DNA of 41,864 bases from the NCBI GenBank assembly GCA_029565535.1, contig JAKQNZ010000095.1, forward strand, positions 1 to 41,864. The letters are read 5' to 3'. Made by a program: the position numbers and the translations under genes. Each line of letters opens with the position of its first letter. Position 1 is the stretch's first letter. This document shows, one piece after another, positions 34,565 through 41,864 of the stretch. The stretch is from Candidatus Cloacimonadota bacterium (GTDB lineage: Bacteria > Cloacimonadota > Cloacimonadia > Cloacimonadales > Cloacimonadaceae). Below the pieces are notes generated by a model that was given only the letters and a program-made list of their open reading frames with translations, was not told where the DNA came from and did no database searches.

Positions 34565-36449
34565 TCTGGAACTGGTCCGCGAATCCTACAATCAAGCCAG
34601 GTCGCTCTGTAAAAAGCGAATCGTGGTTTGCGCCGGCACAGGCTGCATTGCCAATGGCTCGCTTAAGGTTTTTGAAAGCCTGAAAAACTCGATCGCCCTG
34701 AGAGGTCTGGATATCACTGTATCCCTAAAATCCGAGGATCAAAATAATCTGAAAGAACACGATGTATATATGATTGGCAGTGGGTGTCAGGGATTTTGCC
34801 AGGTTGGTCCGCTGGTCACCATAGAACCAGCTGGAATAATGTATGGCCACGTAAAACCTGAAGACGCGGAAGAAATCGTGGAGAAATCAATCCTGAAGGA
34901 CGACCCAATAGAAAGGCTGCTTTACCACGATCCCGTAAGCGGGAAGGCCTATAAGGGAACTGCCGAGATCCCTTTCTATACACGCCAAAGCCGAACCGGA
35001 CTAAAGGACTGTGGTCACGTAGATCCGGAAAACATCAGCGAATACATAGCTCACGGGGGATACTTTGCAGCCCGTGATGCTTATCTGAATTACGACTCGG
35101 AACAGATATGCAAATTGTACCAGGAGAGCGGGCTCCGTGGAAGAGGTGGAGGCGGATTCTCTACTGGCTTGAAGTGGGAATTTGCCCGTCGGGAAATGAA
35201 TGATAAGAAATACGTGATTTGCAATGGTGACGAAGGCGATCCAGGTGCTTTCATGGACAGGTCGATATTGGAAGGCAATCCACACAGTGTAATCGAAGGG
35301 ATGATGATCGCCGCTGCCGCCATCGGAGCTGACGAGGGATATGTATATGTAAGGATGGAGTATCCTCTGGCCTGTAGCAGGATCAGAAAGGCCATCCAGA
35401 CAGCTGAAAGTTATGGCATACTAGGTGATAATGTGTTTGGAAGCGGTAAGAGCTTTCGGATAAACGTAATGGAAGGGGCTGGTGCGTTTGTTTGCGGAGA
35501 AGAAACGGCGCTGTTGGCATCCATCGAAGGTAAGCGCGGTATGCCCAACCCCAAGCCTCCTTTCCCTGCTCAAAAAGGTTTGTTTGGCAAACCAACCGTT
35601 ATAAATAACGTGGAGACCCTGGCCCTGGTGCCTGTGGTACTGCGTGATGGTGTGCAAAAATTTCGCAGCTTGGGAACAGATAAATCTCCAGGGACAAAGA
35701 CTTTTGCTCTTACTGGTCATGTTGCAAACACCGGGCTGATCGAAGTTCCTTTTGGCACTACAATCAGGGAAATCGTGTTTGAGATTGGCGGGGGAGTTTT
35801 AGACAAGGACGGCAAGATTAACAACGATTCTTTCAAAGCAGTGCAGATTGGCGGCCCCAGTGGTGGCTGCCTAACCAGCGAACATCTTGATTTTCCCCTG
35901 GACTTCGATTCATTGGGCCAGATTGGAGCCATGGTTGGCTCTGGAGGAATGGTGGTGATGAACGACAGTACTTGCATGGTGGAAACAGCGCGCTATTTCA
36001 TGACCTTTACCCAGCATGAATCATGTGGTAAATGCGTTCCCTGTCGCGAAGGAACCCGGCAAATGCTGGAAATGCTGGAGGATATAGTGGCAGGAGAAGG
36101 TACGGAAGAAACCCTGGATTTGCTTCAGGAAGCAGGTGAAGCAGTGAAGATAACATCTCTTTGCGGTCTGGGAAAATCCGCGCCCAACCCGGTACTATCT
36201 ACTTTGCGTTATTTCAGATCTGAATACGAAGCTCATGTGAATGCGAAGTATTGCCCCACCAAATCCTGTAAAGCGCTTACTCCAATCTCGATCGATCCAG
36301 AGCTCTGCAAAGGCTGTACCCTTTGCAAAAGAGTTTGTCCGGTTGGAGCCATAAGCGGAGAAGTAAAGAAAGCTCACAGCATAGACCCTTTGGTCTGCGT
36401 TAAATGCGGCGCTTGTGTAGCAACCTGCAAGTTCAAAGCCATCAGTTAA
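34557..36449 (+). CDS. hydB: [FeFe] hydrogenase subunit HydB / NuoF-like flavoprotein
   Basis: NAD(H)- and FMN-binding subunit. In order: an N-terminal thioredoxin-like [2Fe-2S] domain (C25, C30, C77, C81), the NuoF core with GRGGGGFSTGLKW near 195 (NADH/FMN site) and NGDEGDPGAFMDRS, a [4Fe-4S] site with CGKCVPC at 490-496, and a C-terminal double [4Fe-4S] ferredoxin (C584, C587, C590, C594 and a second set around 613-623). The 630 residues and the domain order fit HydB of electron-bifurcating hydrogenases, which couple NADH and reduced ferredoxin to H2. Bifurcation itself is inferred from the family. Confidence 0.95.
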   Translation: MLNLELVRESYNQARSLCKKRIVVCAGTGCIANGSLKVFESLKNSIALRGLDITVSLKSEDQNNLKEHDVYMIGSGCQGFCQVGPLVTIEPAGIMYGHVKPEDAEEIVEKSILKDDPIERLLYHDPVSGKAYKGTAEIPFYTRQSRTGLKDCGHVDPENISEYIAHGGYFAARDAYLNYDSEQICKLYQESGLRGRGGGGFSTGLKWEFARREMNDKKYVICNGDEGDPGAFMDRSILEGNPHSVIEGMMIAAAAIGADEGYVYVRMEYPLACSRIRKAIQTAESYGILGDNVFGSGKSFRINVMEGAGAFVCGEETALLASIEGKRGMPNPKPPFPAQKGLFGKPTVINNVETLALVPVVLRDGVQKFRSLGTDKSPGTKTFALTGHVANTGLIEVPFGTTIREIVFEIGGGVLDKDGKINNDSFKAVQIGGPSGGCLTSEHLDFPLDFDSLGQIGAMVGSGGMVVMNDSTCMVETARYFMTFTQHESCGKCVPCREGTRQMLEMLEDIVAGEGTEETLDLLQEAGEAVKITSLCGLGKSAPNPVLSTLRYFRSEYEAHVNAKYCPTKSCKALTPISIDPELCKGCTLCKRVCPVGAISGEVKKAHSIDPLVCVKCGACVATCKFKAIS

Positions 36450-36462
36450 TAGGGAGATTATC

Positions 36463-38463
36463 ATGGAAAAATATGTATATATAAACGACAGGCCTATCCT
36501 CTGGGAGGGCGAAACCAATATCCTTGCCCTGGCGCGTAAAGCCCATATCGAGATTCCTACTTTTTGCTACCATAGCGACCTCAGTATCTATGGCGCATGC
36601 CGGCTTTGCATGGTGGAACTGGAAGGTAGGGGGCTGGTAACCTCATGTTCTACAGAGCCTTTTGAGGGTATGAGGATCAAAACGCATACTGACCAGATAC
36701 TGAAGCTTCGGAAAACCATCGTGGAGATGCTGCTGGCCAATCATGACCAGGAATGCACGAAATGCAGTAGAGCTTCCGACTGCAAATTGCGCGACCTTTC
36801 AAACCGGCTAAGCATTGACAAGGTTAGATTTCGCCAAACCCGCGAACGCAAGCCGAAAGACCTGGGCAGCGAGTCATTGGTAAGAGATCCAAACAAATGC
36901 GTTCTCTGTGGGGATTGCGTAAGGTTCTGCTCAGAAATTCAAGGCATTGGTGCCATCGATTTTGCAGCGAGGGGGCAGAATGTAAATGTAGCTGCTGCAT
37001 ATGGAAAAAGCCTTTCTCAGGTGGATTGCGTGAATTGCGGTCAATGCGCCGCAGTTTGCCCTACAGGCGCGATTACTGTAAAAAGCCACATTCCTCAAGT
37101 TTGGGATGCCATTCACAGTGCAGACAAGTATGTAGTTGCCCAGATAGCTCCTGCAGTAAGGGTAGCTTTGGGCGAGATGTTCAACCTTCCCTCTTGTGAT
37201 CTGACTACTGGCAAGATGGTTGCCGCAATGCGCATACTGGGCTTTCAAAAAGTATTCGACACTGCTTTTTCGGCAGACCTGACTGTGGTGGAGGAAGCCA
37301 ACGAGTTTATCGCTCGTAAATCCCGGGGCGAAAAACTCCCCATTTTCACCTCTTGCTGTCCTGCTTGGGTAAAATATGCAGAGCAGAGCTACCCTCAGCT
37401 TCTGGAGAATCTTTCCAGTTGCCGGTCCCCGCAGCAGATGTTTGGCTCCATCGCCAAGGAAAGGCTTCCAAAGCAACTGAATGTGGAAAAGGAAAAGCTT
37501 TTCGTGGTCTCGATTATGCCTTGCACCGCAAAAAAATACGAATGTAAAAGACCCGAGTTCGTACATGATGGAATCGCCGACGTCGATGTGGTAATCACTA
37601 CTCAGGAACTGGGAAAAATGATTAAAGAAGCTGGTATCGACATTGCTTCCCTGGAGCCAGAATCAATGGATTTACCCATGGGCTTCGCAACTGGTGCGGG
37701 AGTAATCTTTGGAAATAGCGGTGGCGTTAGTGAAGCAGTTTTGCGCTATGCCGCAGATAAATTCCAGATTCCTGTTCCCGAGAACATCGTTTTGCAGGAA
37801 GTGCGTGGCACATCCGGTTTACGTGAAGCAAGCCTGGCAGACGGAAATCTGCGGATGGCAGTAGTGCATGGCTTGAAAAATGCCCAGGAACTATGTGATA
37901 AGATAATTAACGGCGAAGCGGAATATGACATAGTGGAAGTAATGGCCTGTCCTGGAGGTTGCACAGGTGGTGCAGGACAACCGATAGTGCAATCAGCCAA
38001 ACAACGCAAAGACAGAACCACCTCCATCTATCACGCAGATAGGGCCATGCCGATGCACCGGGCTCAGGATAATCCCTTTATCAATGAGCTATACAGCGCT
38101 TTGCTCGATAAACCGAACAGCCACAAAGCCCATGAATTGCTGCATACCGCATATAAACACCGTAAACGCATCGATGACGACGAACTGAGTCTATCCGGTG
38201 CGGGTTCCGAGGACAGATGTAAAGTAAGGGTTTGCGTTGGAACCTCTTGCTACCTGCGTGGGTCTCAGGATATTCTGGCCAAAACCCTGAAAATGGTCGA
38301 AGAAAACGCTTGGGGAAATCGCTTTGACATAGGTGCTACTTTCTGCAGTGAGAAATGCGACAAAGGCCCCACCATCTGCATTGGAGACAAGGTGATTCAT
38401 CACGCCAACCTAAAGGAAGTAAAAGAGATGATTACCAAACACGCCGAAGCGAGAGAAAAATGA
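36463..38463 (+). CDS. hydA: [FeFe] hydrogenase catalytic subunit HydA
   Basis: Cytoplasmic H2-producing or -consuming subunit. In order: plant-type [2Fe-2S] (C35, C46, C49, C62), His-Cys [4Fe-4S] site (H94, C98, C101, C107), a double [4Fe-4S] ferredoxin (CVLCGDCVRFC, CVNCGQCAAVC), and the H-cluster domain with L1 TSCCPAW at 296-302, L2 MPCTAKKYE at 352-360 and L3 MACPGGCTGGAGQP at 494-507. A C-terminal thioredoxin-like [2Fe-2S] domain follows (CVGTSC ... CSEKC). All catalytic cysteines, including the proton-transfer cysteine of L1 (C298), are present. The 666 residues fit the group A bifurcating type. No hydE/F/G maturases are in the window. Confidence 0.96.
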   Translation: MEKYVYINDRPILWEGETNILALARKAHIEIPTFCYHSDLSIYGACRLCMVELEGRGLVTSCSTEPFEGMRIKTHTDQILKLRKTIVEMLLANHDQECTKCSRASDCKLRDLSNRLSIDKVRFRQTRERKPKDLGSESLVRDPNKCVLCGDCVRFCSEIQGIGAIDFAARGQNVNVAAAYGKSLSQVDCVNCGQCAAVCPTGAITVKSHIPQVWDAIHSADKYVVAQIAPAVRVALGEMFNLPSCDLTTGKMVAAMRILGFQKVFDTAFSADLTVVEEANEFIARKSRGEKLPIFTSCCPAWVKYAEQSYPQLLENLSSCRSPQQMFGSIAKERLPKQLNVEKEKLFVVSIMPCTAKKYECKRPEFVHDGIADVDVVITTQELGKMIKEAGIDIASLEPESMDLPMGFATGAGVIFGNSGGVSEAVLRYAADKFQIPVPENIVLQEVRGTSGLREASLADGNLRMAVVHGLKNAQELCDKIINGEAEYDIVEVMACPGGCTGGAGQPIVQSAKQRKDRTTSIYHADRAMPMHRAQDNPFINELYSALLDKPNSHKAHELLHTAYKHRKRIDDDELSLSGAGSEDRCKVRVCVGTSCYLRGSQDILAKTLKMVEENAWGNRFDIGATFCSEKCDKGPTICIGDKVIHHANLKEVKEMITKHAEAREK

Positions 38464-38702
38464 CCACGATCCACATCTGCATGGGCAGTTCCTGCTTTGC
38501 CAGGGAGAACAGGGAAAACCTGAGAGTGATAGAGGACTATCTGAGAGCCAATGGGATGACAGATAGCGTTCATATCGAAGGTTCGCTATGCATGGGTGAA
38601 TGCTCACGCGGACCAAATATCACCATAAACGGAAATCCATATTATGAGGTTCATTCTGAGGATTTACCGTCTATCCTTGATAAAGAGCTGTTGCAAATAT
38701 GA
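38460..38702 (+). CDS. Small thioredoxin-like [2Fe-2S] ferredoxin between the two hydrogenase genes
   Basis: The start is ATG at 38460, overlapping the hydA stop by four bases (ATGA); a longer upstream frame only shadows hydA. The 80-residue protein is one thioredoxin-like [2Fe-2S] domain with C7, C12, C44 and C48 (CX4C, CX3C). The same spacing occurs in HydC, the HydB N-terminus and the HydA C-terminus, and the sequence around it (CMGSSCFARENRENL, LCMGECSRGPNITI) is most like the HydA tail. It overlaps the sensor gene by four bases. It probably carries electrons to or from the downstream hydrogenase-like protein. Confidence 0.9.
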   Translation: MTTIHICMGSSCFARENRENLRVIEDYLRANGMTDSVHIEGSLCMGECSRGPNITINGNPYYEVHSEDLPSILDKELLQI

Positions 38703-40390
38703 ATGACCAAAAACCGATCTACACCGAAAAAACTGAATGTCAGGATTGCTACAAATGTGTCAGGGGTTGCCCCGTGAAAGCCATTCGCGTTGTATCTGGT
38801 TCCGCTCAGGTGATTCCCGAAGCCTGCATCCTATGTGGCCATTGCACAGAAGTATGCCCTGTGGGAGCCAAGAAAATACGTAATGACCTCGGCGAAGCTA
38901 TAAGGCTGTTGAAAAGCAAGAAACAGGTATTTGTTTCTCTGGCACCTTCCTACAGAACAGAATTCAGCGGGATCGACAGCGCTAAGTTGATCGCGGCTAT
39001 CCTGGAGCTTGGCTTTTTCGGGGTGTCGGAAACAGCATTGGGGGCACAGGTGGTTTCGGCCGCCTGTGCCGACCTGCTTTACAGGGAAGCTGGTTCCATC
39101 CAGATTTCTTCTGCTTGCCCCAGTGTTATCCACCTGATCGAGCAATACTATCCGCATCTGGTAAAATACATTACTCCGGTTGTTTCGCCCCTGCAAGCTC
39201 ATAGCAAGCTACTGAAAGCTGAATATGGTGATGAGGTTGGAATAGTGTTCATTGGCCCTTGCGTAGCCAAAAAAAACGAAACCAAGGATATCTTCGATGT
39301 AGCTCTTACCTTTAGTGATCTACGCCGTTGGTTCAATCTAAAAAGTATCGATTGGAATGCGCTGCCTTCGGGGTATGGCTTTTTGCCGTTTTCTGCTGCT
39401 GAGGGAGGGCTGTATCCCATCGATGGAGGAATGATTGACGGAATCAAATGCTGTAATCCGCCCCAAAACACTCTCTTCATGAGTTTCTCTGGGGTTCAGG
39501 ATATCGTAGAGGCTCTGGAAGAACTTGATTCAAGGCATCTGGATCGTCCGGTTTTCATTGAAACTCTGGCTTGTCCGGGTGGCTGCGTGAATGGCCCCGG
39601 GGTTAGTAAACGTGGTTCAACTGCACAGAAACGATATAGGGTTCAAACAGAAACTCCACCTCCCGAGCAAAGAGATTTGCATGCAATTCCCAACATCAGT
39701 GCTACCTATTCCAGCCGCGAAATTGTACAGGAGAGGCATAGCAAATCCGAGATAGCTGAAGCCCTGCTGAAGATTGGCAAGAAACGGGGAGAGGATGAAC
39801 TGAACTGCGGGGGTTGCGGCTATGATAGCTGCAGGGACTTTGCCTGTGCGCTCATCGAAGCTAAGGCTGAGCCGGCAATGTGTGTATCCTATTTGCGCAA
39901 GCTTGCGCAGAATAAAGCAGCTGCTCTCATCAAGGCGATGCCTTCGGGAGTGGTAATCGTAGATCAACACCTGCAGATCGTAGAATCAAATGCCCCATTT
40001 ATCAGTATCATTGGCGGCGATGCGGCGATCGTTTCTGAAGCGGATCCTGATTTGGAAGGCGCATATCTGGAGCGTCTGATACCGTTTCATGGTCTTTTCG
40101 CCGACGCCATCCAGGATGGTACAGAAGTTCAGATTCAGGACATCCGCTACAATGGGAAAATTATTCGGCTTACCCTCTTCTCGATCCAGAAACACATCCT
40201 GCTGGGGGGTATCTTGCAGGATATCACGGAGCCGGTTATCCAGCGGGAACAGATTATCGAAAAAGCCCAGGAAGTTATGCGCAAAAACCTCACTACTGTC
40301 CAGCAGATAGCTTTTTTACTTGGTGAAAACGCTGCCGATAGCGAAGTGCTGCTTTCCTCAATCGTGCAGAGTTTTTCTAGCAAGGATTGA
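38699..40390 (+). CDS. Group-C-like (sensory) [FeFe] hydrogenase with Fe-S and PAS domains
   Basis: 563 residues. A double [4Fe-4S] ferredoxin (C14, C17, C20, C24; C43, C46, C49, C53) leads into an H-cluster domain with L1 ISSACPS (A139, C140), L2 GPCVAKK (C188) and L3 LACPGGC (C292, C296). A further four-cysteine Fe-S motif follows (CGGCGYDSC ... MC, about 365-390), then a PAS domain (about 400-515). The first of the two adjacent L1 cysteines, which relays protons in catalytic enzymes, is alanine, while cluster ligands remain. This matches HydS/HfsB-type proteins proposed as H2 sensors. Gene order with a PP2C phosphatase downstream also fits that class. Activity is an inference. Confidence 0.9.
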   Translation: MNDQKPIYTEKTECQDCYKCVRGCPVKAIRVVSGSAQVIPEACILCGHCTEVCPVGAKKIRNDLGEAIRLLKSKKQVFVSLAPSYRTEFSGIDSAKLIAAILELGFFGVSETALGAQVVSAACADLLYREAGSIQISSACPSVIHLIEQYYPHLVKYITPVVSPLQAHSKLLKAEYGDEVGIVFIGPCVAKKNETKDIFDVALTFSDLRRWFNLKSIDWNALPSGYGFLPFSAAEGGLYPIDGGMIDGIKCCNPPQNTLFMSFSGVQDIVEALEELDSRHLDRPVFIETLACPGGCVNGPGVSKRGSTAQKRYRVQTETPPPEQRDLHAIPNISATYSSREIVQERHSKSEIAEALLKIGKKRGEDELNCGGCGYDSCRDFACALIEAKAEPAMCVSYLRKLAQNKAAALIKAMPSGVVIVDQHLQIVESNAPFISIIGGDAAIVSEADPDLEGAYLERLIPFHGLFADAIQDGTEVQIQDIRYNGKIIRLTLFSIQKHILLGGILQDITEPVIQREQIIEKAQEVMRKNLTTVQQIAFLLGENAADSEVLLSSIVQSFSSKD

Positions 40391-40393
40391 TCA

Positions 40394-41569
40394 ATGGCGG
40401 ATTACTTTCTCGAAGCGGACTACTACCAAATCTGCAAAAATGGCTACCAGGCTTGTGGAGATAGCTTTTACAGCATCAAAAACCAGGATCGGCTCGTGAG
40501 TGTGCTTGCCGATGGTTTGGGGAGCGGAATTAAAGCAAGTGTATTGGCAACCCTTACTACCACCATGGCGGCTGGATTCATCTCTTCCCGTATGGATATC
40601 AAGAGGGCAGCCGAAGTGATTCTGGAAACACTGCCTGTTTGCTCTTCCCGTCATATTGGATACAGCACCTTTACGATCATAGATGCGGGTTTTGACGGTC
40701 GCTTGCGAATAATCGAGCACGATAACCCTCCTTACGCCTTTGTCAGAGATGGCCGGATAATGCCGGTGATAAAGCAGGAGATACCCATAAAGAGCTTTCG
40801 TAAAAGCCATTTGTATTATTCTGAGCTCGAATTGCAACCTGAGGATCGAGTTCTGTACTATTCTGACGGAGTTAGCCAAGCCGGGATGGGGCTTCCGCAT
40901 CTACCCCTGGGCTGGCAGGAAAAACGCGTGGAAGATTATATCCTTGGCCTTGTGCAAAAAAACTGCCGGATTTCAGCGGGGCAAATCAGCAAAGACATTG
41001 CGCAAAAAGCCTGTGAATATGATGGATACAAAGCAGCCGACGATATAACCTGTGCTGCGCTATACTTCCGTAATCCGCGCAGAACTATTGTTTTTACCGG
41101 ACCTCCCTATAAAAAAGAACATGATGCCGTTCTGGCCGGAATTGCCAGAGAGTTTAGCGGAAAAAAGGTGATCTGTGGTGGAACAACCGCGGCTATCCTC
41201 TCCAGGGAATTGAATACCAGCATCCAAGTGAATCTGAAGGAAATCAAGGGAAATCTTGAAATCCCTCCCACTGCAAACATGGATGGCTTCGACTTGGTTA
41301 CCGAGGGCACGATTACTCTTTCTCGCTGTCTTAGCGCTTTGGAAGAGGATGCCAATCTGGATGCCATGCCGGAAAGCGCGGTTCGTAAACTCATGAAAAC
41401 CTTGCTCGATAGCGATATCATTGAATTTGTTGTGGGAACCAAAATCAACGACGCCCATCAAGACCCAGCTCTGCCCAAGGATTTGGAAATCCGTAGAAAT
41501 CTGATGAAACAATACTGCAAGGTGCTGGAAAAAAAATACTTGAAGTCTACAAGGATCGTGTTTGTATGA
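40394..41569 (+). CDS. SpoIIE/PP2C-family serine phosphatase with unassigned C-terminal region
   Basis: Likely output of the sensory hydrogenase. Residues 1-225 are a SpoIIE-type PP2C domain with metal-binding aspartates in CGDSF (D24), LADGLGSG (D40), YYSDGV (about 157) and ADDITC (about 216). Residues about 228-391 form a second region I cannot assign, with IVFTGPPYKKEHD, VICGGTTAAILSREL, DLVTEGTITLSR and FVVGTKINDAHQDP. There is no transmembrane or PAS segment, so input should come from a partner. It starts three bases after the hydrogenase-like gene. The phosphoprotein target (for example an anti-anti-sigma factor) is not in the window. Confidence 0.88.
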   Translation: MADYFLEADYYQICKNGYQACGDSFYSIKNQDRLVSVLADGLGSGIKASVLATLTTTMAAGFISSRMDIKRAAEVILETLPVCSSRHIGYSTFTIIDAGFDGRLRIIEHDNPPYAFVRDGRIMPVIKQEIPIKSFRKSHLYYSELELQPEDRVLYYSDGVSQAGMGLPHLPLGWQEKRVEDYILGLVQKNCRISAGQISKDIAQKACEYDGYKAADDITCAALYFRNPRRTIVFTGPPYKKEHDAVLAGIAREFSGKKVICGGTTAAILSRELNTSIQVNLKEIKGNLEIPPTANMDGFDLVTEGTITLSRCLSALEEDANLDAMPESAVRKLMKTLLDSDIIEFVVGTKINDAHQDPALPKDLEIRRNLMKQYCKVLEKKYLKSTRIVFV

Positions 41570-41688
41570 TTCTTCTTGGTCTATATGCTTCTGCTAATCC
41601 GCTGGCCAAAAAACCATGAATTCTCTCCAAGACCTTTCTAAGTGAATAGATCTTGATCAGCAGGTGAATTTGTTTGGTGGCATACTGG

Positions 41689-41738
41689 CCGGTATCATAC
41701 CACATTCATACCGGATGATCATGTGGTATGATTGTGGT
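41689..41738. repeat. Iterated palindrome built on GTGGTATGAT
   Basis: ATCATACCACAT (41694-41705) and ATGTGGTATGAT (41721-41732) form a perfect 12-base inverted repeat. A competing pair, CCGGTAT (41689-41695) and ATACCGG (41709-41715), overlaps it. The GTGGTATGAT unit is repeated directly right after the right arm. It looks like an operator array or cruciform site, not a terminator, as no T-run follows. Confidence 0.6.
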
Positions 41739-41789
41739 ATGATATACTCAAAACAGAGTGAAACCTGGGGCCTGGGGTTAAATACGTAA

Positions 41790-41863
41790 GGCTGTTGAAT
41801 TATTCGCTTTCAATGCTATCTGGAAGCCAATAAAAGTGCATCACTCAAATCCCGATAGGGATG
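41790..41863. repeat. Dispersed intergenic repeat, copy B (inverted relative to copy A)
   Basis: The reverse complement of this stretch matches 17714-17787 over about 74 bases. The repeat may continue beyond the window edge. Confidence 0.8.
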
Positions 41864-41864
41864 A

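Larger units (their letters stand above)
41570..41864. other. Repeat-rich spacer at the window end, no gene seen
   Basis: It holds an iterated palindrome (41689-41738) and the inverted copy of the dispersed repeat (41790-41863). An ATGA overlap with the phosphatase stop opens a frame of only 17 codons (ending near 41619), which I do not treat as a gene. Confidence 0.5.

Noticed and set aside
38355-38459. Upstream extension of the small ferredoxin frame inside hydA
   Set aside because: The residues are highly basic and unlike the family; the ATG at 38460 gives a complete domain and the usual ATGA overlap.
41566-41619. 17-codon frame starting in an ATGA overlap with the phosphatase stop
   Set aside because: Too short to judge and with no motif. 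It could be the remnant of a further gene, but nothing supports that.

Overview
The window looks like a chromosomal segment of a Gram-negative anaerobe, most likely a member of Candidatus Cloacimonadota (WWE1) or a close FCB-group relative. The reasons are secreted proteins ending in type IX-secretion-style (Por) sorting domains with a YPNPFNP-like motif, an outer-membrane beta-barrel protein, SBBP and beta-helix surface proteins, and a Rex-linked trimeric [FeFe] hydrogenase. The taxonomic call is an inference; no rRNA gene is present.

Layout. (1) 1-982: the 3' end of a secreted, sorting-domain protein cut by the window edge. (2) 1278-17329, all on +, mostly a few bases apart or overlapping: adenylate kinase, a Ktr/Trk-type potassium transporter (membrane and RCK subunits), a membrane PAS protein, an RluA-type pseudouridine synthase, RibBA, a TPM-domain protein, a DUF445-like membrane protein, a two-helix potassium channel with RCK domain, a stand-alone cyclic-nucleotide-binding protein, Lon, a polysaccharide-deacetylase-like protein, PlsC, a beta-barrel protein and another sorting-domain protein. 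(3) 17330-17898: gene-free and rich in short palindromic repeats. (4) 17899-27167, all on -: TrmL, and a dense run that reads tRNA-Leu(UAG), tig, clpP, clpX, pepP, coaD, dnaB, mlaE-like permease, ThiB-like lipoprotein; a DUF3147 protein lies upstream of the tRNA. (5) 27168-33321: two large secreted proteins, divergently transcribed and surrounded by repeat-rich spacers: a seven-bladed propeller protein with a sorting domain, and a beta-helix protein without one. (6) 33322-41569, + strand: rex, hydC, hydB, hydA, a small [2Fe-2S] protein, a PAS-containing group-C-like (sensory) [FeFe] hydrogenase homologue, and a SpoIIE/PP2C phosphatase with an unassigned C-terminal region. (7) 41570-41864: palindromes and an inverted copy of a repeat also found at 17714-17787.

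The most interesting unit is region 6. A catalytic, probably electron-bifurcating hydrogenase (HydABC) is followed without a break by a putative H2 or redox sensor whose H-cluster L1 motif lacks the first of the two adjacent cysteines. That sensor is followed by a phosphatase that is the obvious output module. With rex at the head, the locus carries two separate candidate inputs (NADH/NAD+ through Rex, H2 through the sensor). The 80-residue [2Fe-2S] protein between HydA and the sensor has the same cysteine spacing as domains in HydA, HydB and HydC and may wire the two hydrogenases together.

Other points of interest are a nonamer CTTGACAGA found in five gene-upstream spacers (plus one variant) without a consensus -10 at the usual distance, a roughly 150-base nest of hairpins upstream of rex, two families of dispersed intergenic repeats, and a ThiB-like lipoprotein placed directly after an MlaE-like permease.
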